A stretch of DNA of 64,000 nt from Pohlia nutans (GCA_022496805.1 CM040086.1:1924501-1988500), one strand, 5' to 3'; positions 23,038 through 35,464 are shown, counted from the first letter of the stretch. Numbers and translations: made by a program. The notes: a model not told the origin generated them from the sequence alone.

Positions 23038-24190
23038 ACAGACTCCGGACGCGCTCTCTTTCTACTCCGCAAACTACGCCTAAGTTTCTGGCGCTCTCTC
23101 TTCTCTAACTCCAGTCGCGCACTATCAACCCTAATGCTATCCAGAAACACAAAAATCTGTTGGCGAAGAGGACTGGAAGCGATGAACAGTGAGTCGCCCA
23201 GTTTAGGGCGGCCCATTTTAAGGCCCGGATCGTGGCCAGGTCCGTCAGAGACTCGTCCCCCTCTATCCGGTCGCCCATCCGGTTTCCTACCAGAATCCTA
23301 CCGGAGTCTGCCACCATTCCGATTCCGTAGTAATCACTCAAGCACACACGAGAGCGCCACTCTCTCCAAATAAATAAAAAGGCCATCATGGCCGCTACTT
23401 CTCCTATTTATGGTGGATAGCGCTACCCCTTACTGCCCTAAAAACCCTAACTGCCCGCTTTTGAAGAAAACGAGGTTCGACATCTCATATTCTTGATTAC
23501 TTCTCAATTGATGAACAAATACCAAAATGAACCATTAGAATCACAAGCAAATTTCCAATCATGTAACAAGTCTTAAAAATGATATTACAATAACTTAGAG
23601 AATGATTTTACACCTTTATAAATTTCTATTTTAGTGTCTTTAACATCATAAATGGTTCCTCTGGTTTTCAAACCACTTTGATCATGAATTGCTAATAATG
23701 GATAAATGCCTTTATGAATTTTCTTTTTCAAGCATCATCCATAACAAGAACAGAATGTACCTACATTTTTAGACTGTAGTTTATTTTTGATGATAAACCT
23801 CATAAACACTTCTTTTCTTTTTAAATTACAGAAGAATATTTGAAGGTTAAAACTCAATATAAGAGCTTATTCTAGTACTTTTGGAGAGAATTTGAAAGAA
23901 TTTTATGGCTATACTACCCAAAAGTAAATGACATCAACCCGAGTTACCCCCCCTGTCGTCGCTTTGAGTCAACGCTAAGACGTAACGGGCTCCGGGTCCT
24001 CCCGGACCCTCCGTCCTTACACCGCCAAACCCTTCTCGCTCCGCTCGATGGGTTTGACACACTCTTGTTTATATTTTTAAAAGTACTTAAGAGCGAAATT
24101 TATAACCTTGGAATGTTTTTCGAAGTTCCAATATGGAACCCTAAACACGAACCACATTTCCATTCAATCAATCTCTGATGATGGGTTGGT
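23038..24190. other. 5' flank of the pseudogene and AT-rich DNA
   Basis: GC-rich to about 23.46 kb (the upstream part of the broken gene), then AT-rich with no gene seen. A short GC-rich patch lies at about 23940-24060. Confidence 0.4.
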
Positions 24191-24194
24191 GACA

Positions 24195-24315
24195 CCGCCG
24201 CCAAACAACCCTGAACGCACCCTAAACCCTCAACACACCCCGAACCCTAACACACCCTAAACCCTAAAACGCGCACCCTCAAGCCTAACACACCCTAAAC
24301 CCTACACCCTAAATA
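24195..24315. repeat. Interstitial telomere-like repeats
   Basis: Several CCCTAAACCCT-type units and variants (ACACACCCTAAACCCTA, CCCTACACCCTAAA) occur in about 120 bp. This is the plant telomere motif in degenerate form. It abuts the left end of the 1.7-kb TIR element at 24.3 kb. Confidence 0.75.
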
Positions 24316-24969
24316 CGGGCTTAGCGTGCCAAGCAGCCATCAGGAATTTCCGACCCCACTAATTCTGCACAATTTCAGTGCGTTTATCGTTAAACACTGA
24401 CTCCGCACGTCATACGTGCATTTAGAAGTGTCGTTATCGTACGGAAGTGACATGCATTACTAAGATGTCGATGCAGTGTCTTTCAAATGATTATGACAAA
24501 AGTGTTGTTTCCGCACGAAAATCGTGCTTGACGGAATCCGTGCGTTAATCGTGTATCTACATTACATGGCTAATAAGACACGGATAACATGCGGTTTTAG
24601 TTCATGCGGATTCAGTATCGTATACGTATCATATTAATGCCTTTTACTATATTCGTGCGATTTCAGTATCTATTATGATGCAAATTATTTTCGTACGACA
24701 TTCGTGTACAATATTTTAATATATTTTTTGGAATCTTTTGGAATCTTTTGGAATCTTTCAAAATACTTTATATTATTTTGGAATATGTTGGAATATTCCA
24801 AGAATCTTCTTTAAATTATACTTACGGTTTAATTTCCCAAAACATTTTTAGATCTACATTTATAGAGTTTAGAAGCAATACACATTAAAATTTCAAAGAA
24901 ATAACATTTTATATTTTTAGAATTCAAATTTGGTATTATTGGTTATCATTGTACTTTTCATCATAGGAG

Positions 24970-25440
24970 CAAAAAAAAATAGCTCACAACCACCACGATT
25001 TTGGCAAAAAGTAAAAAAATTCAAAATATTATGAAAAAAATCCTATATATAGAAAAAGTCATGCATAATCTAGTGCAAAAATCAAAATTTGGAATTTTTT
25101 TTTTCATATAGTTAAAAACATTCAAAGTTCGCTGAAAAAATGAAAACAGCTCACAGCCATGATCTGCCATCACGATTTTGGCAAAAAATTCAAAAATTCA
25201 AAAAATTATGAAAAAAATCCTATATATAGAAAAAGTCCTGCATAATCTAGTGCAAAAAAAATTTGGAAAAGAAGTTTTTCTCACATAGTTAAAAACATTC
25301 AAAGTTCGCTGAAAAAAAGAAAACAGCTCACAGCCATGATCTGCCATCACGATTTTGGCAAAAAATAAAAAATTTCAAAAAATAATGAAAAAATCCTATA
25401 TATAGAAAAAGTCCTGCATAATCTAGTGCAAAAAAAAATT
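24970..25440 (+). repeat. 177-bp tandem repeat, three copies
   Basis: The phrase TCCTATATATAGAAAAAGTC starts at about 25041, 25218 and 25394 (steps of 177 and 176 bp). AACAGCTCACAGCCATGATC marks the same period. The array lies inside the TIR element. Confidence 0.8.
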
Positions 25441-25529
25441 TGAAAAAGAATTATATACACATGGCAAAAAATTGCCAATGGTTTCAATCTTTTATAATTA
25501 CCAAAAAAGTTCCATTCTATGCATCCACG

Positions 25530-25606
25530 GTTTGTGGTGATTTGGTGGTTTGGAGCTTGGTTGATAATGGGGAGGTCGTGAGTTCGAATCCCACCGTCGG
25601 CTATAG
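25530..25606 (+). ncRNA. tRNA-like segment, probable SINE head
   Basis: An A-box-like TGGTGATTTGG (25535) and a near-perfect B-box AGTTCGAATCC (25581) are spaced as in a tRNA. The T-arm pairs at four of five positions, but the 5' and 3' acceptor halves do not pair, so a working tRNA is unlikely. A tRNA-derived SINE remnant or tRNA pseudogene fits better. A T-rich stretch follows near 25.7 kb. Confidence 0.5.
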
Positions 25607-26489
25607 AGCTTGGGAAGCCATGGTAGGCCCCAGTGTGGGTTCGGGCAATTTCTGTGTAGTTAAAGTGGGTAGCAAAAAAAATAATTATTTAATATTTTTT
25701 AATATTTTTTAATAATATAATTTTGATCAAATTTAGATATAGAAAGAAAATAAAATCTAAATATGGAAAAGGTGATGTCGCACGAAAAACGCACTGAATC
25801 AGTGTAGTTTTAAAGACGATTAAAACACGACATTTGACGACTATAAAGAGTGTTGAATTCATACGTTTTCAATAGATGTATCAATCGTGTCGAATCAGTA
25901 CTATATCCGCTTGTACGAACATCGTGTCATATCAGTGTAGTTGCGATGAATGACGCAACGATGCGAAATCAGTGCGAAAACTGTACGAACCCTTAAAATA
26001 TCGGAAATCGCACTGAAATCGTGCGGAATCAGTGGGGTCCGAAATTCCTGATGGCGTCCCCGGGTACGCAACTCCTATATTATACGCACGGGGCATCGGC
26101 ATTACAATGGCTTAGCGGTTGGCTTTAATTTGTTGAAATTGTATCAAACTGTATATATTAAAAAATATAGATCAAAAAGTAAGGTGAAGACCATATCAAA
26201 TAAAATGAGATGCACGTAGAAAATTTTGGGTTGCATATTTATTAAAAAAAAGCTCCCCTTCAGATATGAAGAACTGAAACACCTAATAATGCATAGTTAT
26301 TCAAAATCCATATGCGAAGTTGCCTCCAAATGAAATCAAACTAAAGTCATTAGTACTGATTTATTTATAATATTAAAAAAAATTTGAATGTTCGTCAAAA
26401 AGCCCAAAAAGTTTAGTGGCTTGGCCTACGCTACATTGATGTATTAAAATTTGAGAATTCAATAATAAGGCTTGAGAATTTCAGAATTT

Positions 26490-26870
26490 GAGAATTTTAC
26501 GTGCATTCCCAAAGGGGGAGCTACACCGGTGTACCCCAAATCCAACAATTGCCTCGCAATGGATAAGCGGTTGAGCCTCATACCGATGGAAAGAGCGCGA
26601 AAAATGACCCAAGATAGGCTCAAGAAACTCCTGAATCCGGCAAGAATTGCACGAGATGTGGGGCGCCCAAGTTGGCATTGTGCAAAACAGCGACAGAAAA
26701 TGGGCTGTAGAAAACGATTGGTGAGGAATTAGAGGATGGCGATTACATTTCTGGAATCAGCGCAAAAAATGACCCAAGATAGGCCCAAAAAAAACCCGCA
26801 TCGCATGCATATTGCAAATGCTACGTGCATTCTCAAAGGAAAAGTTACACCGGTGTACCCCTTTGTATTG
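26490..26870 (+). repeat. Direct duplication of two phrases
   Basis: TACGTGCATTC..AAAG with CTACACCGGTGTACCCC occurs at about 26499-26535, and a matching TACGTGCATTC..AAAG / TTACACCGGTGTACCCC at about 26822-26862. AAAATGACCCAAGATAGGC also occurs twice (about 26600 and 26767). It looks like an old tandem duplication. The short open frames here are not convincing genes. Confidence 0.6.
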
Positions 26871-26899
26871 GAGGTGTGTCCAATTACACGGAATGCACT

Positions 26900-28185
26900 G
26901 CATTCCTGTTCCTTCTTCCTATAGGTCACCACTCCACGAATAAATATTTAATTTGGTTTGTTCCTCAAAAAATAAATTTCTCGGATTTTGTTTTTGAGCA
27001 AGAGATGATTAAAACTGGCCCAAAATAGCTTAGAAATTAAAAAATATAGCTACAAGAATAATTTATTCTATTTTTGTTTTTGATCCTCACAATTTCCGGT
27101 TTTTTACGTGTTTAGTTTTTTGAATTACTTTTTGGCGTCCCACCTATGGTACCACGGTATTGAATCTCTTGGAGTGATTGAAACAAATAGTGCAGTGAGA
27201 TAAAGTCACGAGCTCACAGTTGGGGCCGCTGGGCATGTTCCGTTTTCTCTACACGCCCACCAATTTTGTCCGCGGCCGTTAAAAGTGATAATCCCCTTGA
27301 GTTCAAAGCTGTTCAATTTTTGAAACAAAAACCAATATCTGACGTCTTTGCCATCCGATCCACTTATCTCTGTGGGAGCTAGAATTGTTCTTTCCACCTT
27401 CACATAGGCAAGAGATAGTTTAATGCAACGACTTTAATATGAGACCATAGACTACACTAAAATCGCAATTTAGTATCCACCAATGATTGAATTTTTTTTT
27501 CCACGGTTTGTTCAAAGGTGAGGAGAAATTAGAGTCATCTGTAAAGTCCCTCAAAAGTGAGTTTAGGGTTTAGGGTTTGAGTGAATAGTGATATTAATCC
27601 TCAAAAAAGAACATGTGTTGGGCACTAAAAAAAAACTTAAGATGCAAACTTTGAAAGCACCAAAATCGATGCCAAAAAACTTCTCACCCAAGTTTCTATT
27701 ATTCACCTTCACACATGACGAAAGTGATTGCTAATCCCTTTTCTAGCAATAGATTCTTGCTACATACACTTAAACCGGCTTCACTCACATTCTTTTGATT
27801 CCCTAAAACTTCTCTCAACAGTTTTTGTCTCTTCGAATTTTAATCAAACTAAGACCCACTCAACCTTTTAGTTTACGAACCACTCTATAGTGTCCTTGTA
27901 ATACACAAGAGTTTCACTTTTCATTCCCACTTCCACTAAGAGTGCAATGTTTCTTCAAAGTGATGAGGGTGATATGAGTTGGCATGAAATGCTCATTATA
28001 AACATACCATTTGTCATTAGAATACCACACACAAAACGTTTACTTGAAGTTCTTATCATTCTAAATTTTACAGATTTTTTTCTATTTTTCTATTTTAGTA
28101 TTTTACGGCAACACTATTGATTTCTAGAAAGTCAAGCAGTGTTTGTGTTGAAAAAGAGTGTTTCGGACTTTAAATCACAATTTCA
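26900..28185. other. No gene recognised
   Basis: AT-rich, with a GC-richer patch at 27205-27400 that has a 65-codon minus frame of unknown nature. No splice model or terminal repeats were found. Confidence 0.4.
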
Positions 28186-28190
28186 GTGCG

Positions 28191-28314
28191 CACGTTAGTA
28201 GAAAAGGTGGCACTAACGAGGGCGTTGCCCAGGCATGTGGTGCCCAATTCCACGCATGCACAGTGATTTTGCTTGGGCATCTCCCTACGGAGCGCCACAT
28301 TTTTTACTAAAGTG
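28191..28314. mobile_element. Short CACTA-type MITE remnant
   Basis: The left end CACGTTAGTAGAAAAGG and right end ending TTTTTTACTAAAGTG pair as inverted repeats. The interior (GTGCCCAATTCCACGCATGC, TGATTTTGCTTGGGCAT) matches the copy at 42.55-43.03 kb. CACTA..AGAAAA ends with a GTGGCGC-like subterminal motif are typical of plant CACTA elements. Confidence 0.6.
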
Positions 28315-28445
28315 AACGGCTTATTTAGTGTCCTAAGACACCATTTCTAAATCCGGAAATTATTTGATTTTAGGGAGATGAAAATGAGAATGACAAGTGA
28401 CAAACTTCTATGTAGTGTGAAGAGACACTAAGGTGACCACACCTA

Positions 28446-28553
28446 AAAGGGAGCATTTACCTTAAAGCATGCATATCTATTACGGCGTGACATTTTAACT
28501 GTGAAATGTCACACTTCAGTAAATATGCATGCTTTAAGGTAAATGTTCCCTTT
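28446..28553. repeat. 108-bp near-perfect hairpin
   Basis: AAGGGAGCATTTACCTTAAA and the following GCATGCATAT on the left pair with the reverse complement on the right with about two mismatches. The inner part (TGACATTTT..GAAATGTCA) is also palindromic. It could be a small foldback element or a microRNA-like precursor. No expression evidence can be read from the sequence. Confidence 0.6.
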
Positions 28554-28998
28554 GGAGTGTAGCTGCCTTATTTCTCCATACATTTGACCAGATTGTGATA
28601 AAAGGCATCAAATTCTAATAAAAGATATATTATTTATAAATTCTTATAAATAATATATACTCTCTATATATTTTCTCCTCGAACACCGAATACACCATTC
28701 AATGTAGTGTACAGAAAAAATTGCCCAAGTGACATGTGTCATTGCATGATTGGTTGAAACCCCTAACATGTCATTTGGGTAGATAGAAGGATAATAATAT
28801 TAATAAATATTTATTGATTTATTAAAAAAAAATTGTACCTGAAATTGAGTGTCTCCTTGACAAGGCCCTGAATATGTGGGGGGATACACCAGGTAATTGT
28901 ACCCAGATGGTGCACACACTGCTGAATTATTGACTTGGCAAGCCTTAGACCAAGTTGCCAAAAACGCATGTCCACATACAACAGGAACAAAAAAATAA
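28554..28998. other. Intergenic, nothing recognised
   Basis: AT-rich DNA between the hairpin and the TTAA element. No coding or structural signal was recognised. Confidence 0.4.
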
Positions 28999-29002
28999 TT
29001 AA

Positions 29003-29864
29003 CCCCTAAATGTCCCGGGAGGTTTTGGGCGATACCTAATTGTAATATAAAATGACGCTTCTTTAACTTCTTTTCTGAGATTCAACTCTAAAAACATGTG
29101 TAAGACATTCTTGCTGGAAGACATTCATACACTTAAATGTTTAAATAGTTTTTCGAATGAATTTATAGGGAAAAATTTGGAAATTCACCAAAATTACAAT
29201 TTTAATATTCGCATCTTATAGTTCATTATGATTGGTTAAAATCATTATGCTTCAATAGTGGTTTAGTTGTTCATGTGAAATGAATTATGGTTCAATAAAG
29301 GTGTGTTTAGATCTCTTCTCAAGCAATCAATAGATAATTTTATAGATTGAAATATTGTACATTATGTAAATGATGATTCAATGTTGTAAATTACACGCTC
29401 TTGGCCAATTTGAATTTTTTTATGGGAAGTTAGCTTCATGTGTGTGTGATCCGATCAAAAAGCAAACAATTTCTGAAAAAATTATGCCTCATTTTGTGTT
29501 GAGTGTTTCACCCAAAATTTTGAAGATTTTAGTCTAAAAGTGTTCTTGAAAAAATAAACCCATAAAATCAAGCATCCAAAAAATCCCCAAAAATCACTGC
29601 ACCTACAGCACCACATTATAATCCATCACAACAAATTTCATCCCCATACTGTCAATATCTTATTCATAATTGAATTACAAAATAATATTTTATTTTATGC
29701 CTTAGAATTTATAGAAAAATATTAGTGATAGCAATCAGAGATCTAACTGTATAGATGTACAACTTTTATTCATACACCAAGTTTCAAATATTCATGTTGG
29801 TTGCATTTTATAATGCATCTTTGCAAAACTGCCCAAATTGGACATAGGTAAGGACGTTTAGGGG
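29003..29864 (+). mobile_element. TTAA-flanked element, 862 bp
   Basis: TTAA (28999-29002) is followed by CCCCTAAATGTCC. The right end GGACGTTTAGGGG is followed by TTAA (29865-29868). The interior shares AAGTTAGCTTCATG, TTTAGTCTAAAAGTG and GTGATAGCAATCAGAGATC with sister copies. No long reading frame, so it is non-autonomous. Confidence 0.8.
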
Positions 29865-29868
29865 TTAA

Positions 29869-31846
29869 AAAATTAAATCCATCAAAAAAGTTTTTAAAAT
29901 TTGAGAAAAAATTAATCCCTCCCAAAAGTAATACATTTTAAAATTTCAAACGTCAATCCGTAAAAAATTTGAAAAATTGGAAGATATTTTTCTTCACATA
30001 TTAAAATACTAGAAATTTCATAGCTCAAAAGTCTATCAACAACCCTTTGTTCTCCTTCTCTTTTAGAATTTCAAGTGCATATTATGCACTGTAACAATGC
30101 ACTAGTTTACCCTTTGTTCCATCCTCCATTAAAATATAATGCCAAATTTTTAATTTTCTATCAAATGGTTTTTTTGTTCTATTGTTACGGTGATACTACC
30201 ACTTTAGATTTCATGAAAGTATTTTTCCCTCTCTGAAATGGATTTTTCAAATCCTCAAAATCCTCAAAAGAGTGCACAAGGACAAGAATTCTAGTGGACC
30301 GTACGATACAAACGTCCGATGACAAATTTCATCCAAACATGTCAATCTAGAGGCTATTGATGTGATTGATGTCAAGGTTTCTCCAAAATTCTAGAACTCA
30401 AGATATATCATAATGTGTGTCGAAGAAGTGGGTGATCTTTGTTCAAATCTGGTGACATTCTCTGATGTGAAGATTTATGTTCAAGTTTGGTGACATTCTC
30501 TGAAGAGAGGAAGAGAAGGTAAAAAGTGAAGGAGAAACATTGGTTTAGAGGGAACTTCATAATTAAGCTCCTAAAAATATAATCAAATTAATTACCAAAA
30601 GTTCATAAACAACTTACTCTATTTACTCTCTTAATGCCCTAATGCTTGCATGGTACTACACAATAAAGGATACTAGAGTTCAATTAAGACGAGGTATCTA
30701 GCTTGTAGGATGTGCCACATCAACAAAATAATGACTCCAAACATTCAAGTTGAAAATGAATGGAGTGTGTATGAATGGTTGTTGATAGAAATGTATAGTT
30801 TTGTCTCTTGAATCAACAAACTTTCATTTCCATACAATGAAGGTCGCACTATTTATTTTATGATCCAGTGGAAGATGTTTCAATCGCTTGGAGTGACTAC
30901 ACTGGTTATATAGATGACTAAATAAATAATACTCCCTCCATCCTCGGTGCAACAGTGATGATCCAGTCTTTATAGGATCCCTAGTTTTGTCAATTTACTC
31001 CTTAGATGGGGTCAATTGTTGCTCAATCATCCCATTCGTTGCTCTTAGAGAATGTTTTCCTTCAATTGTCGCTCAATTTTCCGTGCCCTTTTTTCAATTG
31101 CTTGCAACTGATACAAGAACGCACACAAGAAAATACTCTAGCTATGGAGCCCCATGAATCCTCATATGATCACTCCGTGTTTTACGATTCTTCGTTCAAA
31201 GACATAACTTCCAAAGATGCTTTGAGAGTAGGGAGAGGAGCCGGCCGCTTGCTTGTGCCATGAGACGAACATTGGATAAAATGAAACATACAATACATGG
31301 AAGTATTTGTATACTACATTTGTACAAAAACTTAGTAAAAATATAGTCACGTAAGACCACGGTCTTTCCGTTGGTGACAAGGGCATTCAAAATCTTTCCA
31401 TTGGTATTTGGAATCTTTCTAGTGGCAAGGGTTACTAGAAATCATGGCCTTTTTGGCATCCCGTAACCATAGTTCTTTGGGTCGCCTCACACAATGTCCA
31501 AAAGTCAAGAGGTTGTTGGTTTTCTCTATGTCGGATTACAAGAAACCCAGAATTCGACCTCTTGACCCTTCACAATAAAGTCCAAAGTCCAAAGGCCATC
31601 GCCCTTCAAAATGCCTACATAGCAACACATTCTGATGAAGGGTGACAAACTCTCAAAGGAAGTTTGGATCGAACAAGAATAGAAATTCAAACTATGGTCG
31701 AGAGACCGTAGATTTTTTTTCCTAAAATATCCAAACTATATTTTATTACCTATTTTCAGCTCATTTATTTGGACTCTCAACAAAGTTTGGGCACTCAATC
31801 CCATGGCCTCTTGACCTGAACGACCATTTTGTGAAGCGGCCCTTAC
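29869..31846. other. AT-rich region, no gene recognised
   Basis: Nearly 2 kb without a supported gene. A lone Stowaway-like end (TACTCCCTCCATCC) is at about 30930, but no matching right end was found. Short open frames at 31006-31390 have no recognisable content. Confidence 0.4.
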
Positions 31847-31850
31847 TTAA

Positions 31851-32175
31851 CCCCTAAACGTATCGATCCTTTGAACACAAATAGTAGGTGCAAGCCTAGA
31901 AAATAAATACTAGCATCCAGTACATTAGGTGTACATGAGAGGACTATTGCATGCATGAAATCTACCCAACAAATTTGACATACTTGCATTGGGAGGCCTC
32001 TCCAATATTATCAACATCTCCCTATCACAAGAGATTTACTTTAATTGGTAAAGAATTTAATAGGCTTACAAAGGTGACTTGAATGAAAGTCATCCGAGAT
32101 TGTATGAGAAAGTTACAAGATTTGAATGCGTTTGTGATTAAGTTTCTGGACGCTGGACGCTGAGACATTTAGGGG
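31851..32175. mobile_element. TTAA-flanked element, 325 bp
   Basis: TTAA (31847-31850) is followed by CCCCTAAACGTATC. The right end GACATTTAGGGG is followed by TTAA (32176-32179). The first eight bases of the ends are perfect inverse matches (CCCCTAAA). Confidence 0.75.
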
Positions 32176-32188
32176 TTAAGTGGGTTAA

Positions 32189-32413
32189 CCCTTAAACGAC
32201 ATATGGTTTCCTGATACCACACTCAAAATCTCTTTTAAATACCATTTTAAGCACGATTCTATTTTAAATTTGTTTTGGCTCAATTCTAAAGAAGTATAGA
32301 TCTCTCTAAGGTACTCGATTTGGCATTTTAAAAACCCCATTTAGTGCAATAGAGTAAAAGTTATGAGCAAGATTCTTCTAAAATATAGCCAAGCCCGTGG
32401 GGCTTGCATTGTC
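32189..32413. mobile_element. Probable TTAA element, right tip lost
   Basis: It begins nine bases after the previous element's TTAA. TTAA (32185-32188) is followed by CCCTTAAACGACAT. The right side shows GTCGTTTAA but lacks the final GGG-TTAA and runs straight into another left-type end, CCCTTAAATGTACC (about 32418). A deletion between two TTAA sites would explain this. Confidence 0.5.
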
Positions 32414-32869
32414 GTTTAACCCTTAAATGTACCACTCCTTTGTAGGAAAGTCAAACTACACAATTTACTGAATTTTTGCCTTCAAGATTTATCAAAATAT
32501 ATTTTGTAATATTTTTCATGCCTGGAATTGAATGTTTCCTATCAGTCTTGAAATTTTCAGATTTTTTTGATTTATACGGCATTTTTAACAAATTTTTAAG
32601 TCAAATACTTCAAATTGAATTTCAATGAAAGTTAATTTACCATTGAATTTCAATGAAAGTTCTTTTAAAATTAATTTCAAAAGGCTGGTAATAAATATGG
32701 TAAGCACATTGTAATATATACATCAATACTGTATCTGCAATTCGGTTGGTAATACTGCTCCATATGTGTGAGTTATCAAGGAGTTCAGAAATACATCTTT
32801 TACATACATGCATGCACACCATGAGTTAATTAAACGCGGATTAACTGAGGGACCCGTCGGTGTCGAAGA

Positions 32870-35460
32870 CGGTGCGCATGCAGGCCGTGGAGGAGATCTT
32901 CAAGGAGACGAAGTTCCAACTCTCGCTCTCCCTCTTTCTGTACTATTATAGCACTTTGCTGCGCCTGGTAAGACACAAGGTCCACCAATTGTATCCTCGT
33001 TCCTTGTATGTCAATTTTGGACAGGTCCTGTTTTTCTGCATTGGCGACTGGATGGCTTTGAAGTGATTTCGGTTTCTTTTTTGTACTAGCAATCACAGGC
33101 TGGCTCTCGGGTATTCTTTCCTGGACTCTGCGTGACGAAGAATTTTCTAGCGGTGCTGGCGGAGAACGGGCGGTTGTCGCAGCTGCCGCCCGTTCTTCAT
33201 CTTCAGTTTCTTTCTTTTCGTTTCCGAATTACCGAGCGAATTACTCATCGTCAGTTTCTTTCTTTTCGTTTGTTCTTTCAGGTTGACACTAACAGAGAGT
33301 ACAAACGTACGTATACACTGCGGTACCAAGAGATCCAGCCAGGCGCCAGCCAAGGAGGGTCTGTCACAATTCATTGCCCACTGTACCGGTGAACCGGCAC
33401 CTGTACTCCCGTCTGTACTGCAGCTCAAGGTAACATAAAATGAAAATATGAAATGCAGGTCTATTCATGTTAAGGTAGATGTTCATATTTCCGTCCAAAT
33501 TTCAAGTTTGCATGGTTAGGTTTGTGAAAGAAAAAGTTTTCTCTTCAATGCAATGAAAGAAATTCAAGTTTGTGAAAGAAATGCAATCGTGGTTGGGGGT
33601 GGTGTATTCCACCCCCGCCATTTCCCTCTTTGCAATGATGGTAGGGGGGTGGTGTATCCCACCTCCCGCCATTTCCCAATTTTCATGTAGCAATATTCAA
33701 TGTGTTTTGGATTGGCTTCATTTTTGTTAATGTTGTTGTTTTACCTACTAATAGTTGTCCTAAGTGACAAATTGCACTCATCAACTCTTCAACGCGAAGT
33801 GAGTGCGAAGTGCCATTTGACTCACCGATCGAGTGCAAAGCGACGCTCTCTCCTTGTAGTGTGAGTACCGATAATATAAATAGTTTGAAATTGATGATTG
33901 TTCTATGAAAACATTAATATGCTGCGTATTTTTATGGTTTTTTGCGAGAATTCGGTCAAGGAATTTTAGGGGTAAAATGAGTTGTTAACGATAGTGTTTC
34001 AGTGAAATAGTCCTTTTAGCAACCCATATCAGAAACTTGTCCACAAGAGCATACATGGGTTGTTGTTTTATATTTATACTTGGACCTTTATAACTAGTCT
34101 TTTGTGAAAAAAGCTCATATTAATGTTTTCATAGAACAATCATCAATTTCAAACTATTTATATTATCGGTACTCACACTACAAGGAGAAAGCGTCGCTTT
34201 GCACTCGATCGGTGAGTCAAATGGCACTTTGCACTCACTTCGCGTTGAAGAGTTAATGAGTTCAATTCGTCACTTAGGACAACTATTAGTAGGTAAAACA
34301 ACAACATTAACAAAAATGAAACCAATCCAAAACACATTGAAGATTGCTACATGAAAATTGGGAAATGGCGGGAGGTGGGATACACCACCCCGCAACCACG
34401 ATAGGAAAAGCGAAAAAAATTCTTTAAAAAGAGGGTGGGTATTAAAATTATCGGTACTCACACTACAAAGAGAATGCGTCGCTTACTCGCTTTGCACTCC
34501 GTCCGTGAGTCAAATGGCACTTCGCACTCACTTCGCGTTGAAGAGTTGATGAGTGCAATTTGTCACTTAGGACAACTATTAGTAGGTAAAACAACAACAT
34601 TAACAAAAATGAAGCCAATCCAAAACACATTGAATATTGCTACATGAAAATTGGGAAATGGCGGGAGGTGGGATACACCACCCCCCTACCATCATTGCAA
34701 AGAGGGAAATGGCGGGGGTGGAATACACCACCCCCAACCACGATTGCATTTCTTTCACAAACTTGAATTTCTTTCATTGCATTGAAGAGAAAACTTTTTC
34801 TTTCACAAACCTAACCATGCAAACTTGAAATTTGGACGGAAATATGAACATCTACCTTAACATGAATAGACCTGCATTTCATATTTTCATTTTATGTTAC
34901 CTTGAGCTGCAGTACAGACGGGAGTACAGGTGCCGGTTCACCGGTACAGTGGGCAATGAATTGTGACAGACCCTCCTTGGCTGGCGCCTGGCTGGATCTC
35001 TTGGTACCGCAGTGTATACGTACGTTTGTACTCTCTGTTAGTGTCAACCTGAAAGAACAAACGAAAAGAAAGAAACTGACGATGAGTAATTCGCTCGGTA
35101 ATTCGGAAACGAAAAGAAAGAAACTGAAGATGAAGAACGGGCGGCAGCTGCGACAACCGCCCGTTCTCCGCCAGCACCGCTAGAAAATTCTTCGTCACGC
35201 AGAGTCCAGGAAAGAATACCCGAGAGCCAGCCTGTGATTGCTAGTACAAAAAAGAAACCGAAATCACTTCAAAGCCATCCAGTCGCCAATGCAGAAAAAC
35301 AGGACCTGTCCAAAATTGACATACAAGGAACGAGGATACAATTGGTGGACCTTGTGTCTTACCAGGCGCAGCAAAGTGCTATAATAGTACAGAAAGAGGG
35401 AGAGCGAGAGTTGGAACTTCGTCTCCTTGAAGATCTCCTCCACGGCCTGCATGCGCACCG
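32870..35460. repeat. 2.6-kb palindrome with about 1-kb arms
   Basis: The left arm 32870-33921 and right arm 34116-35460 are inverted copies, with a loop of about 194 bp. The outer roughly 970 bp is almost identical, since open frames in one arm recur with the same protein in the other. The right arm has an internal tandem duplication of about 0.3 kb (34140-34400 and 34451-34735). A TTAA-type left end at about 32418 (CCCTTAAATG) and a right end at about 35960 (CTTCAAGGG-TTAA) might bound the whole 3.5 kb as one element. The GC-richer outer part (32870-33420) could be captured exon sequence. I recognise no protein family in it. Confidence 0.85.
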
Positions 35461-35464
35461 ATAA

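Larger units (their letters stand above)
24335..26055. mobile_element. 1.7-kb TIR element of unknown superfamily
   Basis: The left end GCCATCAGGAATTTC, followed by GACCCCACT and a CGTGC-rich tract, is mirrored at the right end (AGTGGGGTCCGAAATTCC, then TGATGGC). The terminal inverted repeat is about 45 bp with a few mismatches. Subterminal zones on both sides are full of CGCACTGA / TCAGTGCG and TCGTACG-like words, and the centre is AT-rich. No clear target-site duplication was found and no transposase frame is present. Confidence 0.6.

Noticed and set aside
19131..24190. LTR retrotransposon around the gag-like pseudogene
   Set aside because: No direct long terminal repeats, primer-binding site or polymerase frame could be found by eye.
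25530..25606. Functional tRNA gene
   Set aside because: The acceptor stem does not pair and one T-stem pair is broken.
30930..30950. Stowaway MITE starting CTCCCTCCATCC
   Set aside because: No matching inverted right end with a TA was found downstream, so only a lone end can be claimed.
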